Shown: positions 1-6,873, counted from the first letter of the stretch. The stretch is 8,004 nucleotides of DNA from Patescibacteria group bacterium (GCA_015491135.1 WFWK01000029.1:1-8004); one strand, 5' to 3'. A program made the numbers and translations. The notes: generated by a model not told the origin, from the sequence alone.

Positions 1-1754
1 CGGCTCCAAACTCTGCCTTCTTTGTCTTTGATAGTCCAGACTTTTACAATGTCAGGGTATTTCTCCCAAAATGAGCCTTCAATGCTTGGGTCGTTTTGCG
101 CCTGCTCTTTTGGCATCTCCTCTGTTATCACATCTGCTTCGGCCTCAATTGCGGCGTTTACATACTCTTCCACCTTGTCCAAGATTTCGCGCGAAACTTT
201 CTCAGGGTGGGTAAAGTCAAAGCGGGTGCGCTCTTGTGTGATGTTTGAACCTTTTTGGTGGACATGATCGCCCAAGTATTTTCGCAAGGCCGCAAGCATA
301 AGGTGGGTTGCAGTGTGAAAAGCGGTTGTTTTCTCCGAGTGGTCTGCAAGGCCACCTTTGAATTTTTGCTCCGCGCCCGCGCGAGACTTTTCCTTATGCT
401 CTTTCATCTTCTTTTCAAACTCCTCTTTGTCTACTTTTATCCCCTTTTCCTCCGCAAGCTCTTCTAAAAGCTCAAACGGAAAGCCGTAGGTTGTAAACAA
501 AACAAAAGCATCTTCGCCCGAGAGCGCTCCTTTTGCCGTTCTTTTTTTAAACTCTTTAAGGCCTTTTTTAAGTGTGTTTCTGAATTTTTGAACCTCCTTT
601 TCAATTTCAGATTTTACAAACTCGCGCTTTTCCCCTAAATCCGTGTAGTGGTCTTTATATGAGTCAATTACAATGTCTGTCAAAAAGCTTGGGTTAAAGT
701 TTTCTTTGAGTTTGTCTCCAAACAAAACAGAGCGTCTGATAAGCCGACGCGCAAAGTAGCCCTGCTCTACATTTGAAGGAATAGCTCCGTCTGCGATAAT
801 AAAGACCGCTGCGCGCATATGGTCAAGGATTACTCTAAACTCTTTTTGAAAATCGTCGTATTTTTTGCCTGTTTCCTTCTCTATTTCTCTGCTCATTTTT
901 TCAAAAACATCCACGGCTTTGAAGACATCCGGCGTGTCTTTTTTAGCTGCCAAAATTCTTTCAAGCCCTCCGCCAAAGTCTATGTTCTTTTTTGGAAGCT
1001 CTGAGAATGTGCCGTCATCTTGTTTGCGATACATCATAAAAACAGAGTTTCCGATTTCCATAAAACGGCCGCAATCGCAGTTTGGGTGGCAATTTGGGCC
1101 GTAAGATGGGTCGTGCTCTGTGCCAAAGTCGTAAAAAATTTCGCTATCAGGGCCCCCAGGCTCGCCAGAAGGCATATTCTCTGGCACTCCGGCGCGAGAC
1201 CACCAGTTCTTTTTTGCATCGTAGTAGAAAATTCGCTCGCCTTCCTGCATTCCTTTTTGGTAGCCCTCTTCTTCGCTTCCTATGAAAGCTACTTTTGCGT
1301 CAATTCCTTTTTCTTTAAAAAGCTCTTGCCAGATTTGGGCTGACTCTTCGTCTTTTTCAATTCCCGCTTTATCATCCCCTGCAAAGACGGTTACATAAAG
1401 CTTATTTGGATCAAGTCCCACCACACTTGTTAAAAATTCAAAAATCCAAGGAAGCTGCTCTTTTTTAAAATAGTCCCCGAGCGACCAGTTCCCAAGCATT
1501 TCAAAAAATGTTGTGTGGCGGTTGTCGCCTATCTCATCAATGTCTTCCGCTCTGAACGCTTTTTGCGAGTTTACAAGCCGAGTGCCAAGCGGGTGTGGCT
1601 CACCCAAAAGATACGGTACCAAAGGCTGCATCCCAGAGCCTGTAAAAAGCGTTGTCGGGTCGTTCTCCGGAATAAGCGGGGCAGATGGAATCTCTTTATG
1701 CCCGCGCTCTACAAAAAAGTCTATATATTTGCTTCTTAGCTCATTTAGTGTCAT
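1..1754 (-). CDS. alaS: Alanyl-tRNA synthetase, N-terminal 584 residues (cut by left edge)
   Basis: Cytoplasmic class II synthetase that charges tRNA-Ala with alanine and clears mischarged Ser/Gly through an editing domain. Translating the minus strand from the ATG at 1754 gives an open frame to base 1. Visible in order: the N-terminal catalytic core with LFTGSGM near residue 37, RAEDIDEIGDNRHTTFFEML near 68-87 followed by GNWSLGDYF, and class II motif 3 GGGLERI at 261-267; then a helical region; then the start of the editing domain with the zinc motif HTATH at 480-484 (H480, H484). The frame is cut at VWS, shortly before the expected CGG-x-H motif, so the rest of the editing domain and any C-Ala domain lie outside. 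The usual bacterial GPCGPC segment is replaced by GGPDSEIFYD (200-209), and a Cys/His-rich insert follows (C222, H223, C226, C228). The start matches the family's N-terminus; there is no Shine-Dalgarno, but a promoter sits 7 bases upstream. Identity is certain; the CPR-like character is inferred from remembered family features. Confidence 0.97.
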   Translation of the reverse strand, partial: MTLNELRSKYIDFFVERGHKEIPSAPLIPENDPTTLFTGSGMQPLVPYLLGEPHPLGTRLVNSQKAFRAEDIDEIGDNRHTTFFEMLGNWSLGDYFKKEQLPWIFEFLTSVVGLDPNKLYVTVFAGDDKAGIEKDEESAQIWQELFKEKGIDAKVAFIGSEEEGYQKGMQEGERIFYYDAKKNWWSRAGVPENMPSGEPGGPDSEIFYDFGTEHDPSYGPNCHPNCDCGRFMEIGNSVFMMYRKQDDGTFSELPKKNIDFGGGLERILAAKKDTPDVFKAVDVFEKMSREIEKETGKKYDDFQKEFRVILDHMRAAVFIIADGAIPSNVEQGYFARRLIRRSVLFGDKLKENFNPSFLTDIVIDSYKDHYTDLGEKREFVKSEIEKEVQKFRNTLKKGLKEFKKRTAKGALSGEDAFVLFTTYGFPFELLEELAEEKGIKVDKEEFEKKMKEHKEKSRAGAEQKFKGGLADHSEKTTAFHTATHLMLAALRKYLGDHVHQKGSNITQERTRFDFTHPEKVSREILDKVEEYVNAAIEAEADVITEEMPKEQAQNDPSIEGSFWEKYPDIVKVWTIKDKEGRVWS

Positions 1755-1761
1755 AGGTCAA

Positions 1762-1789
1762 ATAATATATGTTTTCCGGTATAAGTAAA
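1762..1789 (-). promoter_or_regulatory. Predicted alaS promoter, leaderless spacing
   Basis: Read on the minus strand, a -35 TTTACT (1789-1784), a 16-base spacer and a -10 TATTAT (1767-1762) lie in the 40-bp gap between the ATPase stop codon and alaS. Only seven bases separate the -10 from the ATG at 1754, so transcription would start at or next to the start codon. An overlapping alternative -10, TATATT, sits two bases further upstream. The region is A+T-rich, so chance matches are possible, but no Shine-Dalgarno competes as an explanation for the start. Confidence 0.55.
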
Positions 1790-1794
1790 GAGTT

Positions 1795-4194
1795 TTAAAC
1801 ACTTTTCAAAATCTTAAACAAACGCACTTTTACAAAATCGGCTACCAGAAACCAAGCGCTTGCATACACCCAAACAAAAGCCACTGCTCCCCAAGAGATT
1901 GGTGTCATAAAAATGCCAAAAACAGCCAAAAGTGTACCCGCTACTCTGGAGCTAAATGCCGGTATAAAAAACTTCCATGATGGCCACGGCCTTTCCCAAA
2001 AGTGTTTATCCAATGTTCTTGTTGTATAAAGGGTTGAATGCCCGGCAACATCAAGTTTTAGAAACATTAAAGTCTGAATCATAGCCCAAGGCGCTCCCAA
2101 ATCTTTTAAAAATAACAAAAGAGTAAACGATGAAACCAACCCCAAACCACCCAGCACACTTGAGACTATAAATATATCTCTCATCTTCCATCTGACAGGT
2201 TTTTTAAAGTTTGGCGCATTGTCATATGCTATTGCCAAAACCGGAATATCATTTAAAAGAGCAAGCAAAATTATCATTCCTGCTGTTACAACTTGTTGTT
2301 CAAAAAATATGGCAGAAAGCGCTATAAAAAAGGCCAAGCGAATTGTTTCTGAAATGCGAAACAGGGCATAAGCTTGCATGCGCGCAAACATACCGCGCGC
2401 AAAAACAAAAACTCTTTTCAAAACAGAAAGCCCTGCGGTAAGCAAAACGGCATCGGCCGCTTCTTTGGCTGCTGAGGTTGCCCCAAAAACGGCAATGCCT
2501 GCATTTGCCCTTGCCAGAGCGGGGGCATCATTTACTCCGTCTCCTGTCATGGCAACCATGTCACCATATTTTTGCAAAGTTGAAATAAATTTAAATTTAT
2601 CCTCGGGCAAAACTTCTGCAAAAATACTGTTTTGCTTAATGAGTTTGTATAGAACTTTCCCTTTTAGTCTTCTTATTTTTTCAGCCAGAATTACTCTGTT
2701 GCCCAACTCAAGTTTTTGACCGACGTATTTGGCAATAGCAAAATTATCACCGGTTATCATCTTAACATCAACTCCCAAATTAAACATTGATTCTATCGCT
2801 TCTTTTGAATCTTCTCTTAACGGATCGTGCAATGCAAACACACCGACCAAATCATACCCGGTTTCAAAGTACTTTTTCTTTTCACTTTGTGTAGTTTTTC
2901 CCACATTTCTCACCACAACTGCTAAACCCCTTTTACCATTTGATGCAAATCGTTTTGTCGCATTCAAAAGCATTACTTGCTGTGAAAAAGGTAAAAACTC
3001 TTTAAGAGTGTTTGGCTCTCCCATCAAAACATGAAATTTACCTCCGTTATATTGCAAAAAGGCTTCAGTTCTTTTTTTGTCTGGAGAAAACGGTATAAAC
3101 TTCTCCAGTTGAGCCCCGGCGAACATCGGTAGAGCGCCGACAATTTTTGCAAAGTCTTCTATTGCTTTTTCAATTTCGTTTTTATGCTCCTTCTCGGAAG
3201 CTGCAAGGGCAAACACCGCCAAATCGGTCTTGTTGAACTTTTCGTAAACATACACATCACCGACAGTTAATTTGTTCTTGGTTAACGTTCCGGTTTTGTC
3301 AACCGCCAAAATGTTTGTACCGGCCAAATCTTCAAGGGCTTTTGAGTTTTTAACGACAATAGATAGCCTGGCCATCTGCAAGGCTCCGATTGATAAAATC
3401 AAAGACAGTACAACAGGAAGGGCAACAGGAACAGAAGCGATAAGTAAAACTAGAGAAAAAGAAAGAGCCTCAAAAACACCCTCTCCACTTTGAACAAACC
3501 AAACAAAAACAACAGCAGAAAGAAGCACCGCCACAAAAACAAGCAAATAAACCATCTTGGAAACCGATTTTTCAAAATGACTTTGTTTATTAAAAGCACT
3601 TTTTATAAGTTGTTCAGTTTTACCCAGAGAACTTTTCTGTCCGGTAGCTACAATTTTTACAATCGCAGACCCGGCGGATACTACACTTCCGGAAAAAAGT
3701 TTGTCCCCCACTCCTTTTTCAGCCGGCAAAGACTCGCCGGTTAACGCCGATTCGTTAACTTGCAGATGCTGAGTGTGTAAAACCTGAGCATCGGCCGGTA
3801 CAACCTCACCTGAGATAAGCTTTACAACATCACCCGGAACAATTTCAGACGAAGGAACCTCAACAAAAATACCATCTCTTTTTACGGTAACGTTAGCCAT
3901 TAATTTCTTGCTTAAGGTATCAATGGTTTTCTGGGCCCTGTTCTTCTGCCACAGTTCAAAAGACACATTTACAACCAAAAGTCCGGTTATAATTAAAGAT
4001 TCTTCATGTTTACCTAAAAGCAAGGAAATAAAAAGAGTAATCAAAATCAAAATAGTGACCGGATTTGAAAGTTTTTCCAAAATTTGCTTGAAAACCGAAG
4101 GCCTTTCAAAAACCACCTCGTTTTTGCCGTACTCTTTTAGCAGTTTCTGTGCCTCTTTAAAAGTAAGTCCTTGAAAATTTTCCTCTTGCGACAT
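1795..4194 (-). CDS. P-type ATPase, P3A (plasma-membrane H+-ATPase) type, complete
   Basis: A 799-residue membrane pump, probably exporting protons with ATP. An N-terminal cation-ATPase segment (GLTFKEAQKLLKEYGKNEV, 9-27) is followed by M1-M2 (about 45-82), the actuator loop with TGES (152-155), M3-M4 with the P3A-like SVPVALP (254-260), the phosphorylated D299 in DKTGTLT, the hinge MITGDN (479-484) and GDGVNDAP (551-558), then M5-M10 to the C-terminus. Three residues line up by eye with those needed for proton transport in plant AHA2: N76 (N106), R619 (R655) and D649 (D684, here in LNDIPVLAIAYDN). There is no long C-terminal regulatory tail. The ATP-binding KGAP motif is altered to MGEP (391-394), so the usual lysine is missing. 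It is divergent from the M16 peptidase gene and just upstream of alaS; no terminator is visible between it and alaS. Ion specificity is inference; another cation cannot be excluded. Confidence 0.92.
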   Translation of the reverse strand: MSQEENFQGLTFKEAQKLLKEYGKNEVVFERPSVFKQILEKLSNPVTILILITLFISLLLGKHEESLIITGLLVVNVSFELWQKNRAQKTIDTLSKKLMANVTVKRDGIFVEVPSSEIVPGDVVKLISGEVVPADAQVLHTQHLQVNESALTGESLPAEKGVGDKLFSGSVVSAGSAIVKIVATGQKSSLGKTEQLIKSAFNKQSHFEKSVSKMVYLLVFVAVLLSAVVFVWFVQSGEGVFEALSFSLVLLIASVPVALPVVLSLILSIGALQMARLSIVVKNSKALEDLAGTNILAVDKTGTLTKNKLTVGDVYVYEKFNKTDLAVFALAASEKEHKNEIEKAIEDFAKIVGALPMFAGAQLEKFIPFSPDKKRTEAFLQYNGGKFHVLMGEPNTLKEFLPFSQQVMLLNATKRFASNGKRGLAVVVRNVGKTTQSEKKKYFETGYDLVGVFALHDPLREDSKEAIESMFNLGVDVKMITGDNFAIAKYVGQKLELGNRVILAEKIRRLKGKVLYKLIKQNSIFAEVLPEDKFKFISTLQKYGDMVAMTGDGVNDAPALARANAGIAVFGATSAAKEAADAVLLTAGLSVLKRVFVFARGMFARMQAYALFRISETIRLAFFIALSAIFFEQQVVTAGMIILLALLNDIPVLAIAYDNAPNFKKPVRWKMRDIFIVSSVLGGLGLVSSFTLLLFLKDLGAPWAMIQTLMFLKLDVAGHSTLYTTRTLDKHFWERPWPSWKFFIPAFSSRVAGTLLAVFGIFMTPISWGAVAFVWVYASAWFLVADFVKVRLFKILKSV

Positions 4195-4200
4195 GTAATT

Positions 4201-4209
4201 ATTTTATCA
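4201..4209 (-). promoter_or_regulatory. Predicted extended -10 promoter of the P-type ATPase, leaderless spacing
   Basis: On the minus strand TGA-TAAAAT (4209-4201) fits an extended -10 element (TGn plus a hexamer differing at one base from TATAAT). Six bases separate it from the ATG at 4194, placing the predicted transcription start on the A of the start codon. No good -35 is seen at the normal distance, which is acceptable for an extended -10 promoter. No Shine-Dalgarno precedes the ATG. Confidence 0.5.
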
Positions 4210-4256
4210 TCTATCACCTGTCGAGTAAGCTGGTTATAAACATGACCCAATAAGAA

Positions 4257-4285
4257 TTTACAAAACATAACACTTGTTTTACAAT
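4257..4285 (+). promoter_or_regulatory. Predicted M16 peptidase promoter, leaderless spacing
   Basis: A -35 TTTACA (4257-4262) and a -10 TACAAT (4280-4285) are separated by the optimal 17 bases. Seven bases separate the -10 from the ATG at 4293, so the transcript should begin at or next to that codon. The in-frame ATG at 4284 overlaps the end of the -10 hexamer and would not be in the mRNA. This promoter and the ATPase promoter are divergent within 98 bp. Confidence 0.65.
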
Positions 4286-4292
4286 GGCGCCT

Positions 4293-5534
4293 ATGTACGA
4301 GATTTTTGAATTAAAAAACAAATTAAAAGTGTTGCATATTCCGCAAAAGAGTGCATCGGCAACCGCCATGATCTTAACCAAAACAGGATCTAGAAACGAA
4401 ATGGGCGAGAACAACGGTGTCTCACACTTTTTGGAGCATTTGCTTTTTAAAGGATCCAAAAAATACAAAGGGCCCAAAAAACTAAACGAGGCATTTGAAA
4501 TTTTAGGCGCTCAACACAACGCCTACACCTCAAAAGAGCATACCGCCTTTTATGCAAAATCATCTCCAAAACATATCAACGAAGTTGTTGAAATTTTAAC
4601 CGACATGTTTGTAAACCCAACCATTCCCCCGGCTGAGCTTGAAAAAGAGCGTGGAGTTGTAATAGAAGAGATAAACATGTATGAGGATATGCCCATGCAC
4701 ACGATAGACGAGATTTTTGAAGAGACATTCTTTGGCAAACACTCTCCCTTAGGCAGAACCATTTTGGGCACAAAAGAAAACATACAAAATATTCCAAGAA
4801 AAGAGATTTTGCGATACAAAAACGAAAACTACGATGCATCCAGAACAATTTTGGTTCTCTCCGGTGATTTGCCGAAAACAATCATTAAAAAAGCAAGCGA
4901 GCTTGCAAAACTTGAAATAATTGAACGCAAAACCCAAAAACAGAACTTAAACCCAAGTACAAAAGTGTTTATAAAAACCAAAAAAACAGATCAAACTCAT
5001 TTTTACCTCGGGGTGCCGACATTTGCATACAACAATGAAAAAGAGCATGTTTTGGTTGTTCTCTCGGCCATATTGGGCGCCGGAATGAGCTCAAGGCTTT
5101 TTATGGAAATCCGAGAAAAACGCTCCCTGGCTTACTATATCTCAAGTGTAACCGAAACGTTTCAAGACTGTGGGTACTTTGCCGTGCGCGCCGGAGTCTC
5201 AAACGAAAAACTCAATGAAGCCATCTCTGCCACAGTTCAACTTCTTGAAAATTTTAAAAAACCAACCAACTCCGAACTTAAAAAAGCCAAAGAGCAAATT
5301 ATATCTTCTTTGCTTTTCTCATTGGATTCAAGCGATGGACTGGCTTCATTTTACGGAAAACAGCTTTTGCTCAAAGGCAAGATAAAAACCCCAACACAGA
5401 TAATAAACAAAATAAGATCCGTAACCGCAGACGAGGTTAAAAATTTGGCGAAAGAGCTGTTTTTACAACCTAAAACTTTAGCTGTAATCGGCCCTCACAA
5501 GAACAAGCAAGAGCTTGAAACAATAATCTCTTGA
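4293..5534 (+). CDS. M16-family (pitrilysin/insulinase-like) zinc metallopeptidase
   Basis: A 413-residue protein, the usual length for a two-domain bacterial M16B peptidase or processing-peptidase homologue. Domain 1 carries the inverted zinc motif HFLEH at 45-49 (H45 and H49 bind zinc, E48 is the catalytic base) and the distal ligand E125 in GVVIEEINMYED, 76 residues beyond H49 as expected. Domain 2 has the conserved Arg/Tyr substrate-binding segment REKRSLAYYISS (274-285). All catalytic residues are present, so it should be active, unlike paired inactive subunits. I see no signal peptide, which suggests a cytoplasmic enzyme degrading or trimming peptides; the natural substrate cannot be read from the sequence. 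The start at 4293 is preferred over the in-frame ATG at 4284 because MYEIFELKN matches the family N-terminus and the upstream ATG lies in the -10 element. It ends with TGA directly abutting the stop of the convergent nuclease gene. Confidence 0.96.
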   Translation: MYEIFELKNKLKVLHIPQKSASATAMILTKTGSRNEMGENNGVSHFLEHLLFKGSKKYKGPKKLNEAFEILGAQHNAYTSKEHTAFYAKSSPKHINEVVEILTDMFVNPTIPPAELEKERGVVIEEINMYEDMPMHTIDEIFEETFFGKHSPLGRTILGTKENIQNIPRKEILRYKNENYDASRTILVLSGDLPKTIIKKASELAKLEIIERKTQKQNLNPSTKVFIKTKKTDQTHFYLGVPTFAYNNEKEHVLVVLSAILGAGMSSRLFMEIREKRSLAYYISSVTETFQDCGYFAVRAGVSNEKLNEAISATVQLLENFKKPTNSELKKAKEQIISSLLFSLDSSDGLASFYGKQLLLKGKIKTPTQIINKIRSVTADEVKNLAKELFLQPKTLAVIGPHKNKQELETIIS

Positions 5535-6314
5535 TTATTTATTTGTCTGATTTTTCCTATAAAGCGCAAGGAGTTTTTTACCCGCCGCTTCTCTGTACCT
5601 GCAGTAATCACACTCTGGGTGTGAATCCGGTATTTCCTCACTCTCAAGGGTATCTTTTATCTCTCTTAGAGTTTTCTCTACCCAAGAGTCATCACCTTCA
5701 TAAGGGATAAGAGTCACATCAAAAATAAGCTTGCCGTCAAACGCTTTTTCTTCTTTGCTTGCGTTGGCATAGACAAAATATCCGGTATTTGAAACTTTAA
5801 AACCATTTTTCCTCAATAGCCATTGATATACTTCCATCTGTCTTTTGTATCCTTCATGCCAGTCTTCATCAAGGGTTTCTATTTTTTCATCTTTGCTTGT
5901 TGATTTGTAATCAACAACTATAAGCTCTCCTTGCCTGTTAATCCAAATATCATCAACCGCCCCCGAGACGGTAAACCCAAGCTCTTGATGATAAAACTGC
6001 ACTCCTTTAAAATTCTCTCGCCAAATGTCCATGTTCTCATGCTCAAACGGAACAGCGTCAACTCCATAGGTTTCCATAAGGGGGTGTTTGCTTTGATTGG
6101 CTCTGTGAATATCAAATTCTTTTTTAAGCAGAGCGTCTACCGCAGAGTTCAAATTGAAAGGAAAACCGGGAGGACGCGCGGTGCCAAGCTTGTTGTCAAT
6201 GTAAAAGCATCTGGGGCATTCCAAAAACAAATCTATCTTAGAGCGAGAAAGCTTCCAGTTTGCTCCTCCGTAGTTGTAGTCAGACCTTCTATCGGGGTTA
6301 TAAAAACGAGACAT
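5535..6314 (-). CDS. Cas4/RecB-like PD-(D/E)XK nuclease with probable iron-sulfur cluster
   Basis: A 259-residue protein resembling the PD-(D/E)XK nuclease superfamily (Cas4, AddB and RecB C-terminal domains). The catalytic core is visible: the acidic pair D121/D122 in SGAVDDIW, D135-Y-K137 in ELIVVDYKST, then Q159-x3-Y163 in RQMEVYQWLL. Two CxxC pairs, ECPRC (C33, C36) near the N-terminus and CDYC (C235, C238) near the C-terminus, are placed like the cysteines that hold a 4Fe-4S cluster in Cas4 and AddB, although those families usually show a different N-to-C split of the four cysteines. No helicase domain is fused. Its ATG lies one base after the mgtC stop, so it is the second gene of that operon and is probably translated by coupling, as no Shine-Dalgarno is seen. 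There is no CRISPR array or other cas gene here, so a general role in DNA repair or end processing is more likely than spacer acquisition. The biological role is unknown. Confidence 0.87.
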   Translation of the reverse strand: MSRFYNPDRRSDYNYGGANWKLSRSKIDLFLECPRCFYIDNKLGTARPPGFPFNLNSAVDALLKKEFDIHRANQSKHPLMETYGVDAVPFEHENMDIWRENFKGVQFYHQELGFTVSGAVDDIWINRQGELIVVDYKSTSKDEKIETLDEDWHEGYKRQMEVYQWLLRKNGFKVSNTGYFVYANASKEEKAFDGKLIFDVTLIPYEGDDSWVEKTLREIKDTLESEEIPDSHPECDYCRYREAAGKKLLALYRKNQTNK

Positions 6315-6315
6315 A

Positions 6316-6801
6316 CTAGTTTTTGCGTTTTATTTTTTCAATTGTTGTTGGAATTGTTTTTCTTGCAAAATGCTTTACATAATATTCAACAAACCAAACC
6401 GCTGTAAAAATAAACAGAGTAAGCAAAGTGGTAAAAGTTGCAATCGCGTAAAGACCAAAGCCACTTGCAACACCAACACCAGCCGCCACCCAAAGCCCGG
6501 CTGCGGTGGTAAGTCCTCGCAAGGCGTTTTCTCTAAACAATATAAGTCCGGCGCCTATAAATCCTATTCCGGAGATAATCGCGGCCGGAACTCTCATTGG
6601 GTCAAAATTTACCCTGCCTAAAAACATGTCATTTATCAAAATTGAAACAACTACAAACAATGCTGCCGAAAGAGAAACCAGAGCAAAGGTTCGCATACCG
6701 GCGCGCTTGCCGGCAATTGTTCTTTCAAATCCCAAAATAAGCCCCAAACCGGCGGCTACCGCAAGATTTAAAAACAAATCAAGTATCGTAAACTCAAACA
6801 T
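6316..6801 (-). CDS. MgtC/SapB-family inner-membrane protein
   Basis: A 161-residue integral membrane protein with about five hydrophobic helices (roughly 5-24, 37-57, 71-89, 97-114 and 116-138) and a basic C-terminal tail. Family hallmarks are the segment GLGLILGFERTIAGKRAGMR (18-37), the glycine-rich VPAAIISGIGFIGAGLIL (71-88) and the signature RGLTTAAGLWVAAGVGVASG (95-114). MgtC proteins are best known for survival under low magnesium and in macrophages, and for influencing the F-type ATPase. Most bacterial homologues are uncharacterised, so transport of Mg2+ should not be assumed. The protein lacks the long C-terminal ACT-like domain of Salmonella MgtC and corresponds to the membrane core only. 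It is the first gene of a two-gene unit with the PD-(D/E)XK nuclease, with one base between stop and start. Its promoter is leaderless by spacing. Confidence 0.94.
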   Translation of the reverse strand: MFEFTILDLFLNLAVAAGLGLILGFERTIAGKRAGMRTFALVSLSAALFVVVSILINDMFLGRVNFDPMRVPAAIISGIGFIGAGLILFRENALRGLTTAAGLWVAAGVGVASGFGLYAIATFTTLLTLFIFTAVWFVEYYVKHFARKTIPTTIEKIKRKN

Positions 6802-6807
6802 GCAAAT

Positions 6808-6835
6808 AGTATAACAACTACCGCAAAAGTTGCAA
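6808..6835 (-). promoter_or_regulatory. Predicted mgtC-nuclease operon promoter, leaderless spacing
   Basis: On the minus strand a -35 TTGCAA (6835-6830), a 16-base spacer and an extended -10 TGT-TATACT (6816-6808) precede the ATG at 6801 by six bases. The predicted transcription start coincides with the A of ATG, and no Shine-Dalgarno is present. This is one of the best-matching promoters in the window. An 8-bp inverted repeat lies just upstream of the -35. Confidence 0.68.
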
Positions 6836-6841
6836 AAACTA

Positions 6842-6858
6842 ACAAGGTCGGACCTTGT
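6842..6858. repeat. Inverted repeat upstream of the mgtC promoter
   Basis: Perfect 8-base arms ACAAGGTC and GACCTTGT surround one central base. The repeat lies between the terminator of the upstream gene and the mgtC -35 box, six bases from it. On the minus strand it is followed by TAGTTTTTG, so it could act as a weak second terminator or as a binding site for a dimeric regulator of mgtC. As a hairpin the loop would have to open to at least three bases. The sequence alone does not decide between these roles. Confidence 0.55.
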
Positions 6859-6873
6859 AACTTTGTCTTGTGC

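Noticed and set aside
1795..4194. Assignment of the pump as a Ca2+ (SERCA) or Mg2+ (MgtA) ATPase, the latter tempting because of the nearby mgtC
   Set aside because: M4 reads SVPVALP and M6 reads LNDIPVLAIAYDN, the P3A pattern, and mgtC is in a different, distant transcription unit.
4195..4292. Possible small RNA or riboswitch in the divergent intergenic region
   Set aside because: Both genes appear to start at their promoters without leaders, and I find no convincing stem-loop or terminator in the 98 bases.
5532..5534. Recoded UGA as in some CPR lineages (Gracilibacteria/SR1)
   Set aside because: TGA ends the M16 peptidase and the 100-residue gene exactly where the proteins should end, and no in-frame TGA interrupts a recognised gene.
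5535..6314. CRISPR adaptation locus suggested by the Cas4-like nuclease
   Set aside because: No direct-repeat array, cas1 or cas2 is present in the window; the neighbours are mgtC and an M16 peptidase.
6506..6814. Plus-strand open frame opposite mgtC (102 codons), with similar ones at 5931-6407, 1020-1343, 2378-2719 and 7024-7347
   Set aside because: They lie antisense to confidently identified genes, show low-complexity or unrecognisable translations and have no supporting start signals.
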